This document shows positions 34,211 to 44,825 of a stretch of DNA of 64,000 bases, piece by piece. Made by a program: the position numbers and the translations under genes. Origin of the DNA: Orobanche coerulescens (taxonomy: Eukaryota; Streptophyta; Magnoliopsida; Lamiales; Orobanchaceae); contig JAWKAU010000042.1 in assembly GCA_033398695.1 (NCBI GenBank), forward strand, positions 496,001 to 560,000, given 5' to 3'. Position 1 is the first letter of the stretch. Each line of letters starts with the position of its first letter. Under the pieces are notes generated by a model that did no database searches, was not told the origin of the DNA, and worked only from the letters and a program-made list of their open reading frames with translations.

Positions 34211-34690
34211 TCAAAAATGCCGCAGAAATTCTATCATATCAAAGTCGTCAGTGACAAAGAGTTCATCTTCAAGATTAGCCGTTTCAGAAAGCATAAAGCC
34301 GTGATCTTGTTTCGCGTTTGGGATAAATTTTCTGGCAAAATATTTCCTGAATTTTTGCCAAGCTCTGATTTTAGGCTTACATTGTTGTGAACGGGACTGT
34401 TTCAATTTTTTCCACCAGAAGGCGGCGCTACCGCGGAGGCGCTTTGTCACCAGCGAAACGCGGCGGTTGATCGGGGAAGCCTTGAAGTCCGCATGCTCCT
34501 CACAAGCATGGAGCCAATCCATGCACGCATCTGGATTACTAGATCCGTGGAACTCCTAGATGTCATGGAATATAGCCAAGAAATCAATATCGCTGGCGTC
34601 GTCTCTGCGTCTTGCTTGCATATGTTGCTCCGATAAGCAGTTTAGTGTGTCACGGAGTTTCATCAAGAAATCGAGATCGGGAAAATCCAT
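34211..34690 (-). pseudogene. gag: NA-E Gag-like protein with one internal stop
   Basis: Start ATG at 34690 (MDFPDLDFLMKLRDTLN), matching NA-G (MDFSNLDFLMKLRDALN) and the autonomous Gag start MDLNDADFLAKLRDAL. An in-frame TAG lies at about 34558-34556 (before EFHGSSNPDAC). Downstream the Gag core is clear: RVSLVTKRLRGSAAFWWKKL and WQKFRKYFARKF. The frame ends in an acidic stretch. There is no CCHC knuckle and no protease. Confidence 0.78.
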
Positions 34691-35050
34691 AACAAGAATC
34701 AAGAGATAGTTCTTGATAAGAAATCGTTGAATAAATCGCCCAAGGAGATGACCTTGAGCTCCGAACAGAAAATTTTCCAAGAAAGCCGTGAAGAATGAAC
34801 CAAGAAGATGATCAAAGAATCTGATCTCCACCGTTCAGACTGTAGTTCAATGAGTTGGCTTACCTTTGTCAAAATTTCGTGACGATCCAACGGTCGAATC
34901 CACGAGAAAATTTATTTTCTTCCGACTGCGCTAATCTGCCAATGTTATGCAAAAATTCTTCTAACCGTGAAGAACAACCCAAGAAGGTGACTAAATACTT
35001 CAACAAAAAAAATTCGGTGAATATAGTTGATCGCCCAAGGAGATGACCTT

Positions 35051-35068
35051 GGGCTCCGATACCACTTA
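35051..35068 (-). other. Primer-binding site of NA-E
   Basis: On the minus strand TAAGTGGTATCGGAGCCC directly follows the 5' LTR, identical to family A. The next bases form the same GCCCAAGG/CCTTGGGC inverted repeat. Confidence 0.78.
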
Positions 35069-36618
35069 TGATACGAATTACGTATGTAAGTGTACGTAAA
35101 GCGTATAAAATACAACGGAAGGTTATTACGTTTTGACAAGTATCAAAGTATCAACAAAAAAATGCAAGGTGGTGGCCGAAATTATACGGTTTTCGGCCGT
35201 GATGTAGGATAGTGTATGGATTTGGATGTGTTTTACCGAATTAGACCTATAACTCGATAAAGATAATCTCTCCTCAAGACCTATTGAGAATTGATCAAGT
35301 TATAATTCGAGACGCGTCGAAATAATAACCAAGGTTTTTGTTGAACTCGTTCAACGTATATTTCAAGAGAAATACAATGTTATTAATATTCAAGATGCCT
35401 TACAAATACAACAAGTACTACTATATATAGTAGTTTCCAACCATAGAAAATACAACAAAACAAGAAAATGAAATTTCCTAGCAAATCCTTCAAATCGGCC
35501 GAATTCATCAAGGAGGATTTATGAGGATTTTGTGAAGATGTGATATCAAGCCTTTTGGAATTATTATGGTGACTATGACATGAAGGACTATGACATGAAG
35601 GAAACATTTGATGAAAGTCTTCATCAAATGTTCAAATCGGCCGAATCATCAAGGTGGGGTGAGGATTTTGTGAAGATATGATATCAAGCCTTTTGGAATT
35701 ATTATGGTGATTATGACATGGAGGATTATGACATGAAGGAAATATTTGATGAGAGTCTTCATCAATTATTTATGTTTTGGCCGATTTGTAGTAAGGTGGG
35801 GAAGGAGGATAATGAAGATAAGTAGGGGTCCCTTTCAAGCATGATGTGGTTGAATTTCCATGCTTTTGGACCGATCCCGTCGTCGAGTTTTACGTTACTC
35901 CGGTTTCGATTAACAACGTAACTCCAATCCGCGTGTTCTTTTCTCCCAAGTATAATGATGCATGGCCATGCGAATTTGTATCGTCGTGGATGTCGATTTT
36001 TATTGGAGCTTCTTCGATTGGAATATTTGATATCGTATCAGTTTTCTCACCGAAGTACGTAGGTGCATGTGCATGCAACTTGGTATCGTCACCTACGTTG
36101 ATTCTTACTTCGTTTGGAGATGTCGTAATCGCATCAAGTTCAAAGGTGGGGACAAAATCTCTCCCATGTGATACTTGACAAGGACAACAAAAATCAAGCT
36201 TCCATCCACTTGGTTTGGACGAATTATTGAAGTGTGGAGGGACCCAAGCATTGTAGTGGACTTTGAAAATGAAGTCTTGAAACTAGAAGAGACAAAAATC
36301 TTCATGATCTTGGACCAAATATGATGCTGTCGGTTTTGTCATTTCTGGGATCCAATGGGTCCGAATTTGGTCCTATGGTCTCATAAGATTTGTAGCTCTC
36401 TTTCTTAGCTTTCCATGGCCACTTGAATCACCTGAATCGGATTTCGAACGAGAAAGTTATGGGCAAAATACTAAAACTGCTACGAAGTCGTCGCGCGCGC
36501 GAGAATTGGTAATTTGTCCATGTATTTTGCATGAGGATTTTATGTATGCCTGCGACTCAATCAAGCTTGGTCGGATAATCTTCTTTTTGTATTTGATGAT
36601 GTTGACCGATTCGTATCA
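35069..36618 (-). repeat. 5' LTR of NA-E
   Basis: 1550 bp, nearly identical to 31812-33355. Palindromic TATA box at 35418-35433. Leader hairpin at 35232-35261 pairs fully when G-U pairs are allowed. Confidence 0.88.
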
Positions 36619-37404
36619 TATAGCTCGGCCGATGGGATGGATGGAATACGCTTGATATTTTGCTCTCTTTGAGTTTTATTTGTTTGACGTGTCTCAAACA
36701 CCAATTCTTGATTTTTGTTCGACGCGATTTCGAATTATAATCCGATCAATTCTCAATAGGTCTTGGGAAGAGATCATCTTTGATGAGTTATAGGTCTAAC
36801 TCGTTAAAATCTTTTATTGTTTTTCTGCTCGTCCGATCGGAAACTGTTCTTGTTTGGATAGAATCTTTGGAGTCGTTCGTGGTGTTGTTCATCGGAGTAT
36901 TATCCAGTTTCTTGTTCGTGGAACTTGCTTCCATATCGTTAAATCGCAAAACTCAGATTTGATCGAGTTGCTGTCCAGAGACCGAGCGTGATTCCTGTTT
37001 CCTCCGCATTCGACCACAATTCACTTCTCGCTACAGTTGTTGGCGATTCTCAGTTGCTGTTGTTTTTCGTTCGACCGACCGCTGTTGTTTTTCGTTCGAC
37101 CGGCCGCTGTTTAGCTGTTGATTGATGCTATTCGCTACTGCTGTAGCGAAAGGGTAATCGTTGTTTAGTCGTGATTGTTGCTGTTCGCTACTACTGTAGT
37201 GAAAGGGTAGTTGCTGTTTAGTCGTGGTTGTTGCCGTTTGCTACTGCTGTAGCGAAGGGTGGTTGCTGTTAGTGGTTGACTGTTGTGGTCCATTATTGTT
37301 GTAGCGAAGGAAGGTTACTGTTTCGAGCCCATTTGGTAGATTGCTGTTTGTTTAGCTTTCGCAAAATTCTGCTTCCGCTTCGTCTCGATATAGGATTCGT
37401 ATCA

Positions 37405-37422
37405 TTAGTGGTATTGGAGCGC
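37405..37422 (+). other. Primer-binding site of Gyp-4
   Basis: TTAG then TGGTATTGGAGCGC after the 5' LTR. It differs from the initiator tRNA-Met complement at two adjacent positions, both compatible with G-U pairing to the usual tRNA end. Confidence 0.72.
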
Positions 37423-37470
37423 CATACCTGAATTTCTCAATTCAGTTGAGATCCTTGATCCTTCAGCGGG

Positions 37471-37804
37471 ATGGAGTTCAACGATGAGTTTTTCAACAAG
37501 GTGCGCGATGCGCTACGGGACTTTCCGGAGCAACGCGATCAGCGCTGGCACCCGAGACGAGGAGATTACGATCGTCCTACGCGTCAGTCCGACGAGTTCA
37601 AGGTGAACAAACTTCCAGAGTTCGTTGGGGGTACCGATCCAGAAGCATACCTGGAGTGGGAGCGGAAAATCGATCGCATGTTCGATTTCAAGGACCTTGA
37701 TGATGAGAAAAGGTGTAAATATGCGATCCTAAAACTAAGTAAAGGCGCTTCTCTTTGGTTCGAATGGGTTAAATCAAAAAGAGCTCGTGATGGAAAAACA
37801 AAGA
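37471..37804 (+). pseudogene. gag: Gyp-4 gag, 5' part (split by Gyp-5)
   Basis: Starts MEFNDEFFNKVRDALRDFPE at 37471. It continues with the Gag core (PEFVGGTDPEAYLEWERKID, KRCKYAILKL) and is cut after AAAACAAAGA by Gyp-5. The frame resumes at 50544 with the WDSLKRKLRKRYVPTSHRLT segment. Confidence 0.88.
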
Positions 37805-39393
37805 TGATACAACCACGGTTGTGCTACCAAGTGAGTTAGGAACGGTTGGAGCCGTCATGGACCCCACTGGTCCTATCACATGTATACGTGCTAGGAAATT
37901 GAGAGAACAAACGAGTGAAATATTGAGAACGAGTGACACTAGCACCACCTCACGAAATAAACTTAATGCACGTTCCACACTTGTTACCTTATTATCTGTT
38001 ACTAACTCTTACAAAGACAACTCAGATCGTACTCAAGAGGTTTACTGTATGACCTCGATGAGGCTGCTTGGAGTACACTGAATAAAGACTCCGAACCTAG
38101 AAGAAATCACGACCAAAGAAAAGAAGAAGACAAGCTCGTCCTTAAGCTGGCCGAATTGGAAGTGGAATTCATGTCTAAGTTTAGTGACTGTGCGACGGTG
38201 GATCTACTTGAGATTCAAGAAGGCCCGATAGTTGTTCAAATCCTTAGCCCAGATATAGCTTTGCTTGGGGGCAGCCCAGATATAGCTAAAAATAGAAAGC
38301 TTGAGGGCGGACCCCAGATATTGCCTAAATAATGGCATGAGGGCGTCTTTGTCGTATTTCCTGAAAATGAGAGTTATATCATAAAAACTCGAAAAGAGAA
38401 ATACTCTATAAAAAGGATGAACAACCGAAGGTCAATTTGATGATTAAGGAAAATCCATCCTAGCTTGGAAATTAGACTTAGGCATGAGGAAGCTTCAAGG
38501 AAGGTGTGATGTTGGTATTGTCTTGGAAAAGTGGACTTCAGCATGTGAAAGTTTCAAAGTGAACGTGAGGATTGTGAAGACCAAGACCTTTTCAAGATTT
38601 CTTTATTTACTTTATAGTTAAGTTGTTGTTAGTTTATTCCCTTTTAATCCAATCCCATGTGTAGCCGCCCTGCATTGTCTTAAAAAGTAGGGACACTTGA
38701 TTTTATTTCCTTAGTTTAATATGTGAGGGATAATATAGTTTGTTGTGTACACTCCTATAAAAGGAGACCTTTAGGTAACGAGAAGAGGAACACAGAACTT
38801 TTGAAATCAAAAAGATATTTCGGCTTTGTGCTAGAATCAGAGCTGTTGCTCGAATTTTCTTGAGTATTATTCTTATAATTCTCACTTCTACATTCTTACA
38901 ATTTTAGTTCATAAAATTATTAAGTCTTAAATCATAGAAACATGAGTTCTTAGAATAATTCCAAACGTTTCTTTAGAACAGGATTCTAAGGGGATTATAG
39001 TAATTAATTCTAAGGGTTTGAAGTGCCCTCATCATTTCCGTATTCATTGTCGCTGTACCGAAATACAGTCCATTGCTGTACCGACGTACCGTGCTGAAGT
39101 ATTGTCCAAGTGCCGCTGTACCAAAGTGCCCTACTGAAGTGTATTCCATTGTTACTGTATCGAAATGCTGTCCGAACATTGTTTTATTAAAGCAGTGTCC
39201 GAATAGTGCTGTATCGAAGTGCTATCCGAACATTGCTGTATCGAGGTGTTGCTGTACCGACGTGCTGTTCGCTATTGTTATTTGCTGTTTGCTGCTCGTT
39301 TGCTTCCTCTCGAGAACTTATACTTCCGCTTCACAAAACCACGATTACCAACAGTCCTGTATTGATATCACTGTTGGGTATCGATCGGTATCA
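37805..39393 (+). repeat. 5' LTR of Gyp-5
   Basis: 1589 bp, TGATACAACC to GGTATCA. TATAAAAG box at 38756-38763. A 30-bp deletion near 38060 relative to the 3' LTR explains the length difference. U5 (about 39040-39260) is a degenerate tandem repeat of about 27 bp with the core GCTGTATCGAAGTGCTGTCC. Confidence 0.88.
38756..38763 (+). promoter_or_regulatory. TATA box of Gyp-5 5' LTR
   Basis: TATAAAAG within CTCCTATAAAAGGAG, a short inverted repeat. The sister copy is at 49900-49907. Confidence 0.6.
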
Positions 39394-39395
39394 TT

Positions 39396-39409
39396 TGGTA
39401 TCGGAGCTC
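39396..39409 (+). other. Primer-binding site of Gyp-5
   Basis: TGGTATCGGAGCTC, two bases after the LTR end (other families have a 4-base spacer). Similar to the initiator tRNA-Met complement. Confidence 0.72.
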
Positions 39410-40082
39410 GGTTTTGTCGTTCCTTTCTTATCGTTATTCTCATATATCTATATATATCTAAATAATTTTGTGATTCGCATTGGAGTTAAGTTGTTGTGTT
39501 TTAAGTAAGCTACCCGATACTTGCTTACTGTTCCGAATCACTTAGTATCATGATAACATGATCAAGAAACTCGAAGGATGGAGAAACTCCAGCCCTTAGA
39601 CGAGCTGGGAAGGATCCCGTAGATGAGGAAGAAGTCTTAAGCGACGACCCAGTTACTAATAAAATTCAAAGCTTCCGTGATGTGCAATTCCAACTCGAAG
39701 GCCTGACATCCTACATACGAAGGATGGAAAACATGATGTTGGAAATGAGAGAAGAGCTGAAATCCCATAGAACGTCACCAACTCCCGAACCTACTATTAG
39801 AAACAGGGAGGATCGAGAGAGAGAACCCATGATGGGAGGAAGGGATTCACGGTATAGAGGTAGAGAAAGGGGTAGAGTTAGGGCAGCCCCTCCACCACCC
39901 GAATACTATCCGGAAGATGAATATGACGAGTATTTTGAGGATGATAGACAGTCTAGGATCAACCAAGAACCTAGAGAACAACGAGTACGGGTAGATGATA
40001 ACTTAAGTAGTGTTAAGTTCTCCATACCACCTTTTGAAGGCAAATATGACCCCGAAACTTATTTTGAATGGGTTAGGAAGGT

Positions 40083-41212
40083 TGATGCGAATTCTCTGGG
40101 AGAGGCGGATACGTATCGTTCGGAATGTATGTAGGAATATCGTAGCGGAAGTCTTTTTATGATTAGGGGTGTTTTTGGATGTATTTTGTGGGAGTAATAT
40201 CGAATATGACGATGAAAATTCGAACAAATGGAAAATGGAAGTAATATCGGGAAAAGTGATAATATCGATCAAGAAGACTTGAACGATCAAGAACAAGGGT
40301 TTATCGAATTAGACCTATAACTCGATAAGGTGATTTCTTCCCAAGACCTATTGAGAATCAATCGGATTAATATTCGAAAACGCGTCGAATAAAAATCAAG
40401 GTTCGATGAAAAGCATTCACCAAGAATAGAAAACACAATGTGTATTCTTATACTTCAACATTCATCATACAATCTATTACAAGGCTAAGTGAAGACTACT
40501 TATAGGAGTGAAGTCTTCAACTTAAGGAATCAAACAAAAAATAAAATAATTCAAAGATTTATAAAATCTTTGAATAATCAAAACAAATCAAATAAAATAA
40601 GAAAAAGAAACATACATCATAAAACATGGGAACACAATCCCTAAAAGAGTAAAGAAAGGAAAAGAGAAGACAAAACACACAAAAATCAACAATAAAAAAG
40701 GTGGTCGATCGCTGACACGGGCCGTGTCGCTGACACGGCCATGGCGCGCATCTCGGCCGCGATGACTCGGCGTGTCCGACTGAGACGGTCGCGGCGCGAC
40801 AGGGACGTCCGACAGCGACTCGTCCGACAGTGACTCGGCACGGGCGCGGCGCTGACAAGGACGTTCTGCGTGGGCCCGATCGTGTCCTGGAACACGGTCG
40901 GGTCGTCTGGGCAGTCGGTTTTGGCTTATCCGGAAGAGTTCGACTCGGGCCGTGTCGGACGACACTGTCGGGTCCGGCTGGCAGTGCTCGGCATTTTCCG
41001 GCAGGTGCGATATTTTCCGACAGGCTCGACATTTTCCGGCAGGCTCGACATTTTCCGGCAGGCGACGACATTTTCCGGCAGGTTGTGTCATTTTCCGGCT
41101 TGTGTCCGTTTTTTTGCCTAAAAATGTTCTCGTACGTGCATGACGCATTGTAAGGTCATTGATGTCGATCCTTGCTTCGGTTTCGTTATTCGGACTATTC
41201 AATTCTGTATCA
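40083..41212 (-). repeat. 3' LTR of NA-B
   Basis: 1130 bp. On the minus strand, after the coding module, come TTTTCCGGCAGG-type 18-bp repeats (plus strand 40995-41100), a GC-rich palindrome region (40710-40985), a hairpin TTCAAAGATTT/AAATCTTTGAA (40550-40574), a TATAAG box about 40497-40504 and the TAGGTC leader hairpin (40301-40328). Confidence 0.87.
40301..40328 (-). promoter_or_regulatory. TAGGTC-loop leader hairpin in NA-B
   Basis: Minus-strand arms TTATCGAGTTA and TAATTCGATAA with one G-U pair and the loop TAGGTC. Copies: 43939-43966, and a shortened one at 42838-42860 that lost part of the loop and one arm. Confidence 0.6.
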
Positions 41213-42477
41213 TCCCCTCCTCCTTTAAAGAGAATTGTCCTCAATTCCGAACTCCCTTCGTCATCAAGATAATTCACTAAAGCCTCTACGTATTTGATCT
41301 CGAAAATATCCGCAGTGCGTACATGGCCCAAAATCTTAAGACGATAGGTAGTGGGGCCCCCTCGAGAATCACCAAAAAAATAACTATCATTATTAATAAA
41401 ATAATAATAATTACTCCGCCAGGTAATACCGATATCATGACATGAGTGGATATCTGAAATGGGACGCACGGTTAACTCCACATCGGGTTCCTCCTCCAGA
41501 ATTGGAAACACTGATAATTCCATATCGGGTTCACCATCAAAAATGGAAAACACAGAATTTATTACGGAGTCCTCTTCATCAACTGGTTCCTCATCAAATG
41601 TTGGCGGTCCGTCGCAATCTGACCAACTCTCCGTTTCAAAATTATTGGGCTCCCCCAATAATGGCCCATCACAAAATAATTTACTAACCTCAATTTGGTA
41701 ATCATCCAAGACCATAAGTCCATCACCAGAAACTGAGTCGATATAAAAATTGGGCTCAAAATTGTCGTTTTCTTTCAACCAACCAATTTTAGTCCCAAGC
41801 TCCATTTCGTCTTTCACATCTTTAAAAGGTCCGACTTGTGTGAATAATTCATTCGGCCCATCAATTCCGTTTTGGTCAATTTGACCAACACAACTGATTG
41901 GTTCATGCTCATAATAGCAAGATCCAAGTTCATCAATTAGGGAAGCACTAACCAAATCTTCTTCTTTGTTGTATTGCGTCGTCTCCTTTGCCTCCTCTAC
42001 TTCATTAAAAATGGTAGTAGGGGCATCGTCTTCATAGGAAAAAGGTTCTGCTGGAAATTCGTCATTGTGCCGCTCAGTGATGTGGAAAAAACTTAGATCG
42101 AAGGTTGGTGGCGGGGTGGCGTTGAACTTCTGCAATTTCCGGTGTGATGCCGTTGGTGGATCGTGGCGGTGAGAATTTGTGGGGATGAATTTCCGAGTAA
42201 AGTGTTTTATGAATTTGTTCCAGTCTCTTAGTTTAGGTTTACCTTGGTGTAAACGGCTGGTTTTCAATTTCTGGCACCAGGTCGAGGCGCGACCACGAAG
42301 GCGTTTTGTCGCCAACGAGACTCGGCGGTCTACTGGAATTGAATTATGGTTGAAAAACTCCTCACAAACGTGGAGCCAATCAACACCTACTTTTGGATCG
42401 GAATGTCCCATGAACTCCGATATGCTGTGTAATGCGTCGCGTAATATCGTCAAGAGATAAATATTGTTGAACTCCAT
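40588..42477 (-). CDS. gag: NA-B Gag-like protein, intact frame reading into the LTR
   Basis: A 629-codon open frame starting MEFNNIYLLTILRDALHS at 42477. The Gag core is at residues about 15-105 (VDWLHVCEEFF, RVSLATKRLRGRASTWCQKL, WNKFIKHFTRKF). An acidic region of about 270 residues follows (EEAKETTQYNKEEDLVS, SLIDELGSCYYEHEPISCVG). Next is a conserved tail (NDSYFFGDS, LKILGHVRTADIF, NYLDDEGSSELRTI, FKGGGDD). The frame crosses the polypurine tract and continues in the LTR with the module ARIDIND...TFLGKKTDT. Beyond this, low-complexity Arg/Pro-rich translation of the GC repeats follows, which I do not think is constrained. There is no CCHC knuckle. It could act as a Gag-related protein in particles of the autonomous partner (inference). 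Confidence 0.72.
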   Translation of the reverse strand: MEFNNIYLLTILRDALHSISEFMGHSDPKVGVDWLHVCEEFFNHNSIPVDRRVSLATKRLRGRASTWCQKLKTSRLHQGKPKLRDWNKFIKHFTRKFIPTNSHRHDPPTASHRKLQKFNATPPPTFDLSFFHITERHNDEFPAEPFSYEDDAPTTIFNEVEEAKETTQYNKEEDLVSASLIDELGSCYYEHEPISCVGQIDQNGIDGPNELFTQVGPFKDVKDEMELGTKIGWLKENDNFEPNFYIDSVSGDGLMVLDDYQIEVSKLFCDGPLLGEPNNFETESWSDCDGPPTFDEEPVDEEDSVINSVFSIFDGEPDMELSVFPILEEEPDVELTVRPISDIHSCHDIGITWRSNYYYFINNDSYFFGDSRGGPTTYRLKILGHVRTADIFEIKYVEALVNYLDDEGSSELRTILFKGGGDDTELNSPNNETEARIDINDLTMRHARTRTFLGKKTDTSRKMTQPAGKCRRLPENVEPAGKCRACRKISHLPENAEHCQPDPTVSSDTARVELFRISQNRLPRRPDRVPGHDRAHAERPCQRRARAESLSDESLSDVPVAPRPSQSDTPSHRGRDARHGRVSDTARVSDRPPFLLLIFVCFVFSFPFFTLLGIVFPCFMMYVSFSYFI

Positions 42478-42601
42478 TTGGTTGAAAGATCAAGAACCTT
42501 AACTGAATTAAGAAATTCAGGTGTGGTTTCCGAGGAAAAGAATCAAGAGTTATTTTCTTCGACAAGCAATCGTTGAATAAATCGCCCAAGGAGATGACCC
42601 T

Positions 42602-42619
42602 GGGCTCCGATACCACTTA
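42602..42619 (-). other. Primer-binding site of NA-B
   Basis: On the minus strand TAAGTGGTATCGGAGCCC. The following inverted repeat GCCCAGGG/CCTTGGGC differs from that of NA-A and NA-E but still pairs with a G-U pair. Confidence 0.76.
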
Positions 42620-43730
42620 TGATGCGAATTCTCCGGGAGAGGCGGATACGTATCGTTTGGAGTGTATGTAGGAATATCGTAGCGGAAGTCTTTTTCTGAT
42701 TAGGGGTGTTTTTGGATGTATTTTGTGGGAGTAATATCGAATATGACGATGAAAATTCGAACAAATGGAAAATAGAAGTAATATCGGGAAAAGTGATAAT
42801 ATCGATCAAGAAGACTTGAACGATCAAGAACAAGGGTTTATCGAACCTATAACTCGATAAGGTGATTTCTTCCCAAGACCTATTGAGAATCAATCGGATT
42901 AATATTCGAAAACGCGTCGAATAAAAATCAAGGTTCGATGAAAAGCATTCACCAAGAATAGAAAACACAATGTGTATTCTTATACTTCAACATTCATCAT
43001 ACAATCTATTACAAGGCTAAGTGAAGACTACTTATAGGAGTGAAGTCTTCAACTTAAGGAATCAAACAAAAAATAAAATAATTCAAAGATTTATAAAATC
43101 TTTGAATAATCAAAACAAATCAAATAAAATAAGAAAAAGAAACATACATCATAAAACATGGGAACACAATTCCTAAAAGAGTAAATAAAGGAAAAGAGAA
43201 GACAAAACACAGAAAAATCAACAATAAAAAAAAGGTGGCTGACTGCCGGACACGGGCCGTGTCGCTTGACACGGCCGCGGCGCGCATCTCGGCAGCGGTG
43301 ACTTCGGCGTGTCCGACTGACACGGTCGCGGCGCGACAGGGACGTCCGACAGCGACTCGTCCGACAGTGACTCGGCACGGGCGCGGCGCTGACAAGGACG
43401 TTCGGCGTGGGCCCGATCGTGTCCTGGAACACGGTCGGGTCGTCTGGGCAGTCGGTTTTGGCTTATCCGGAAGAGTTCGACTCGGGCCGTGTCGGACGAC
43501 ACGGTCGGGTCCGGCCGGCAGTGCTCGACATTTTCCGACAGGTGCGATATTTTCCGGCAGGCTCGACATTTTCCGGCAGGCGACGACATTTTCCGGCAGG
43601 TTGTGTCATTTTCCGGCTTGTGTCCGTTTTCTCGCCTAAAAATATTGTCGTACGTGCATGACGCGTTGTAAGGTCATTTACGTCGATCCTTGCTTCGGTT
43701 TCTTTATTCGGACTATTCAATTCCGTATCA
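42620..43730 (-). repeat. 5' LTR of NA-B
   Basis: 1111 bp, TGATGCG to CGTATCA. The hairpin loop region has a deletion (42838-42860). GC-palindrome region 43235-43520. Confidence 0.87.
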
Positions 43731-44825
43731 TCTCCGGGAGAAGCGGATACGTATCGTTCGGAGTGTATGTAGGAATATCGTAGCGGAAGTCTTTTTATGA
43801 TTAGGGGTGTTTTTGGATGTATTTTGTGGGAGTAATATCGAATATGATGATGAAAATTCGAATGAATGGAAAATGGAAGTAATATCGGAAAAAGTGATAA
43901 TATCGATCACGAAGACTTGAACGATCAAGAACAAGGGTTTATCGAATTAGACCTATAACTCGATAAGGTGATTTCTTCCCAAGACCTATTGAGAATCAAT
44001 CGGATTAATATTCGAAAACGCGTCGAATAAAAATCAAGATTCGATGAAAAGCATTCACCAAGAATAGAAAACACAATGTGTATTCTTATACTTCAACATT
44101 CATCATACAATCTATTACAAGGCTAAGTGAAGACTACTTATAGGAGTGAAGTCTTCAACTTAAGGAATCAAACAAAAAATAAAATAATTCAAAGATTTAT
44201 AAAATCTTTGAATAATCAAAACAAATCAAATAAAATAAGAAAAAGAAACATACATCATAAAACATGGGAACACAATACCTAAAAGAGTAAAGAAAGGAAA
44301 AGAGAAGACAAAACACACAAAAATCAACAATAAAAAAAAGGTGGCTAACTGCCGGACACGGGCCGTGTTGCTTGACACGGCCGCGGCGCGCATCCGGTCG
44401 GCAGCGACTCGGCGTGTCCGACCGACACGGCCCGCGCGTGACGTGGACGTCCGGCCGATCGTCCGACAGCGACTTCGCACGGCGCGGCACCGACAAGGCG
44501 TTGGCGTGGGCCCGATCGTGTCCTGGAACACGGCCGGTCGTCCTGGCAATCGGTTTTGGCTTATCCTAAGAGTTCGACTCGGGCGTGTCGGACGACACGG
44601 TGCCGGTCCGGCAAGGTGCTCGGCATTTTCCGGCAGGTGCGATATTTTCCGGCAGGCTCGACATTTTCCGGCAGGCGACGACATTTTCCGGCAGGTTGTG
44701 TCATTTTCCGGCTTGTGTCCGTTTTCTCGCCTAAAAATATTGCCGTACGTGCATGACGCGTCGTAAGGTCATTTACGTCGATCCTTGCTTCGGTTTCTTT
44801 ATTCGGACTATTCAATTCCGTATCA
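43731..44825 (-). repeat. Third LTR of NA-B, joined head-to-tail to the 5' LTR
   Basis: 1095 bp starting TCTCCGGGAG, so the terminal bases of the LTR tip (TGATGCGAAT) are missing at the junction with the LTR ending at 43730. The outer end is complete (CGTATCA, TSD AAGGT). There is no primer site or internal region between the two LTRs. Confidence 0.85.

Larger units (their letters stand above)
31812..36618 (-). mobile_element. NA-E, non-autonomous gag-only LTR element
   Basis: 4807 bp, reverse strand, TSD TATAG (31807-31811, 36619-36623). Two nearly identical LTRs of about 1.55 kb surround a 1.7-kb internal region with a Gag-like frame and no protease, RT or integrase. It has a primer-binding site next to the right LTR and a purine tract next to the left LTR. 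High LTR similarity suggests a fairly recent insertion despite missing pol, hence mobilisation in trans (inference). Confidence 0.9.
31507..37404 (+). repeat. 5' LTR of Gyp-4, split by NA-E
   Basis: LTR parts 31507-31811 and 36624-37404, TGATACGGG to CGTATCA. TATATATA at 31794-31801. Hairpin at 36782-36805. U5 carries three short hairpins (TTCGCTAC/GTAGCGAA type) at 37131-37150, 37184-37203 and 37237-37256 in a repeat of about 53 bp. Confidence 0.88.
40083..44825 (-). mobile_element. NA-B, non-autonomous gag-only element with a third LTR
   Basis: TSD AAGGT (40078-40082, 44826-44830). Order on the plus strand: LTR 40083-41212, internal 41213-42619, LTR 42620-43730, and a further LTR 43731-44825 joined directly. 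All are on the minus strand. The internal region encodes one intact Gag-like frame and no pol. The primer-binding site is at 42602-42619 (minus) and the purine tract at 41213-41230 (minus). Confidence 0.9.

Noticed and set aside
40588..41212. The C-terminal 200 residues of the long NA-B frame, ending in a hydrophobic membrane-like segment
   Set aside because: The corresponding DNA in NA-G is read in another frame and gives a different hydrophobic end. The Arg/Pro-rich part is a translation of GC palindromes that are free of stops in several frames. No sign of protein constraint beyond the short module at the LTR start.
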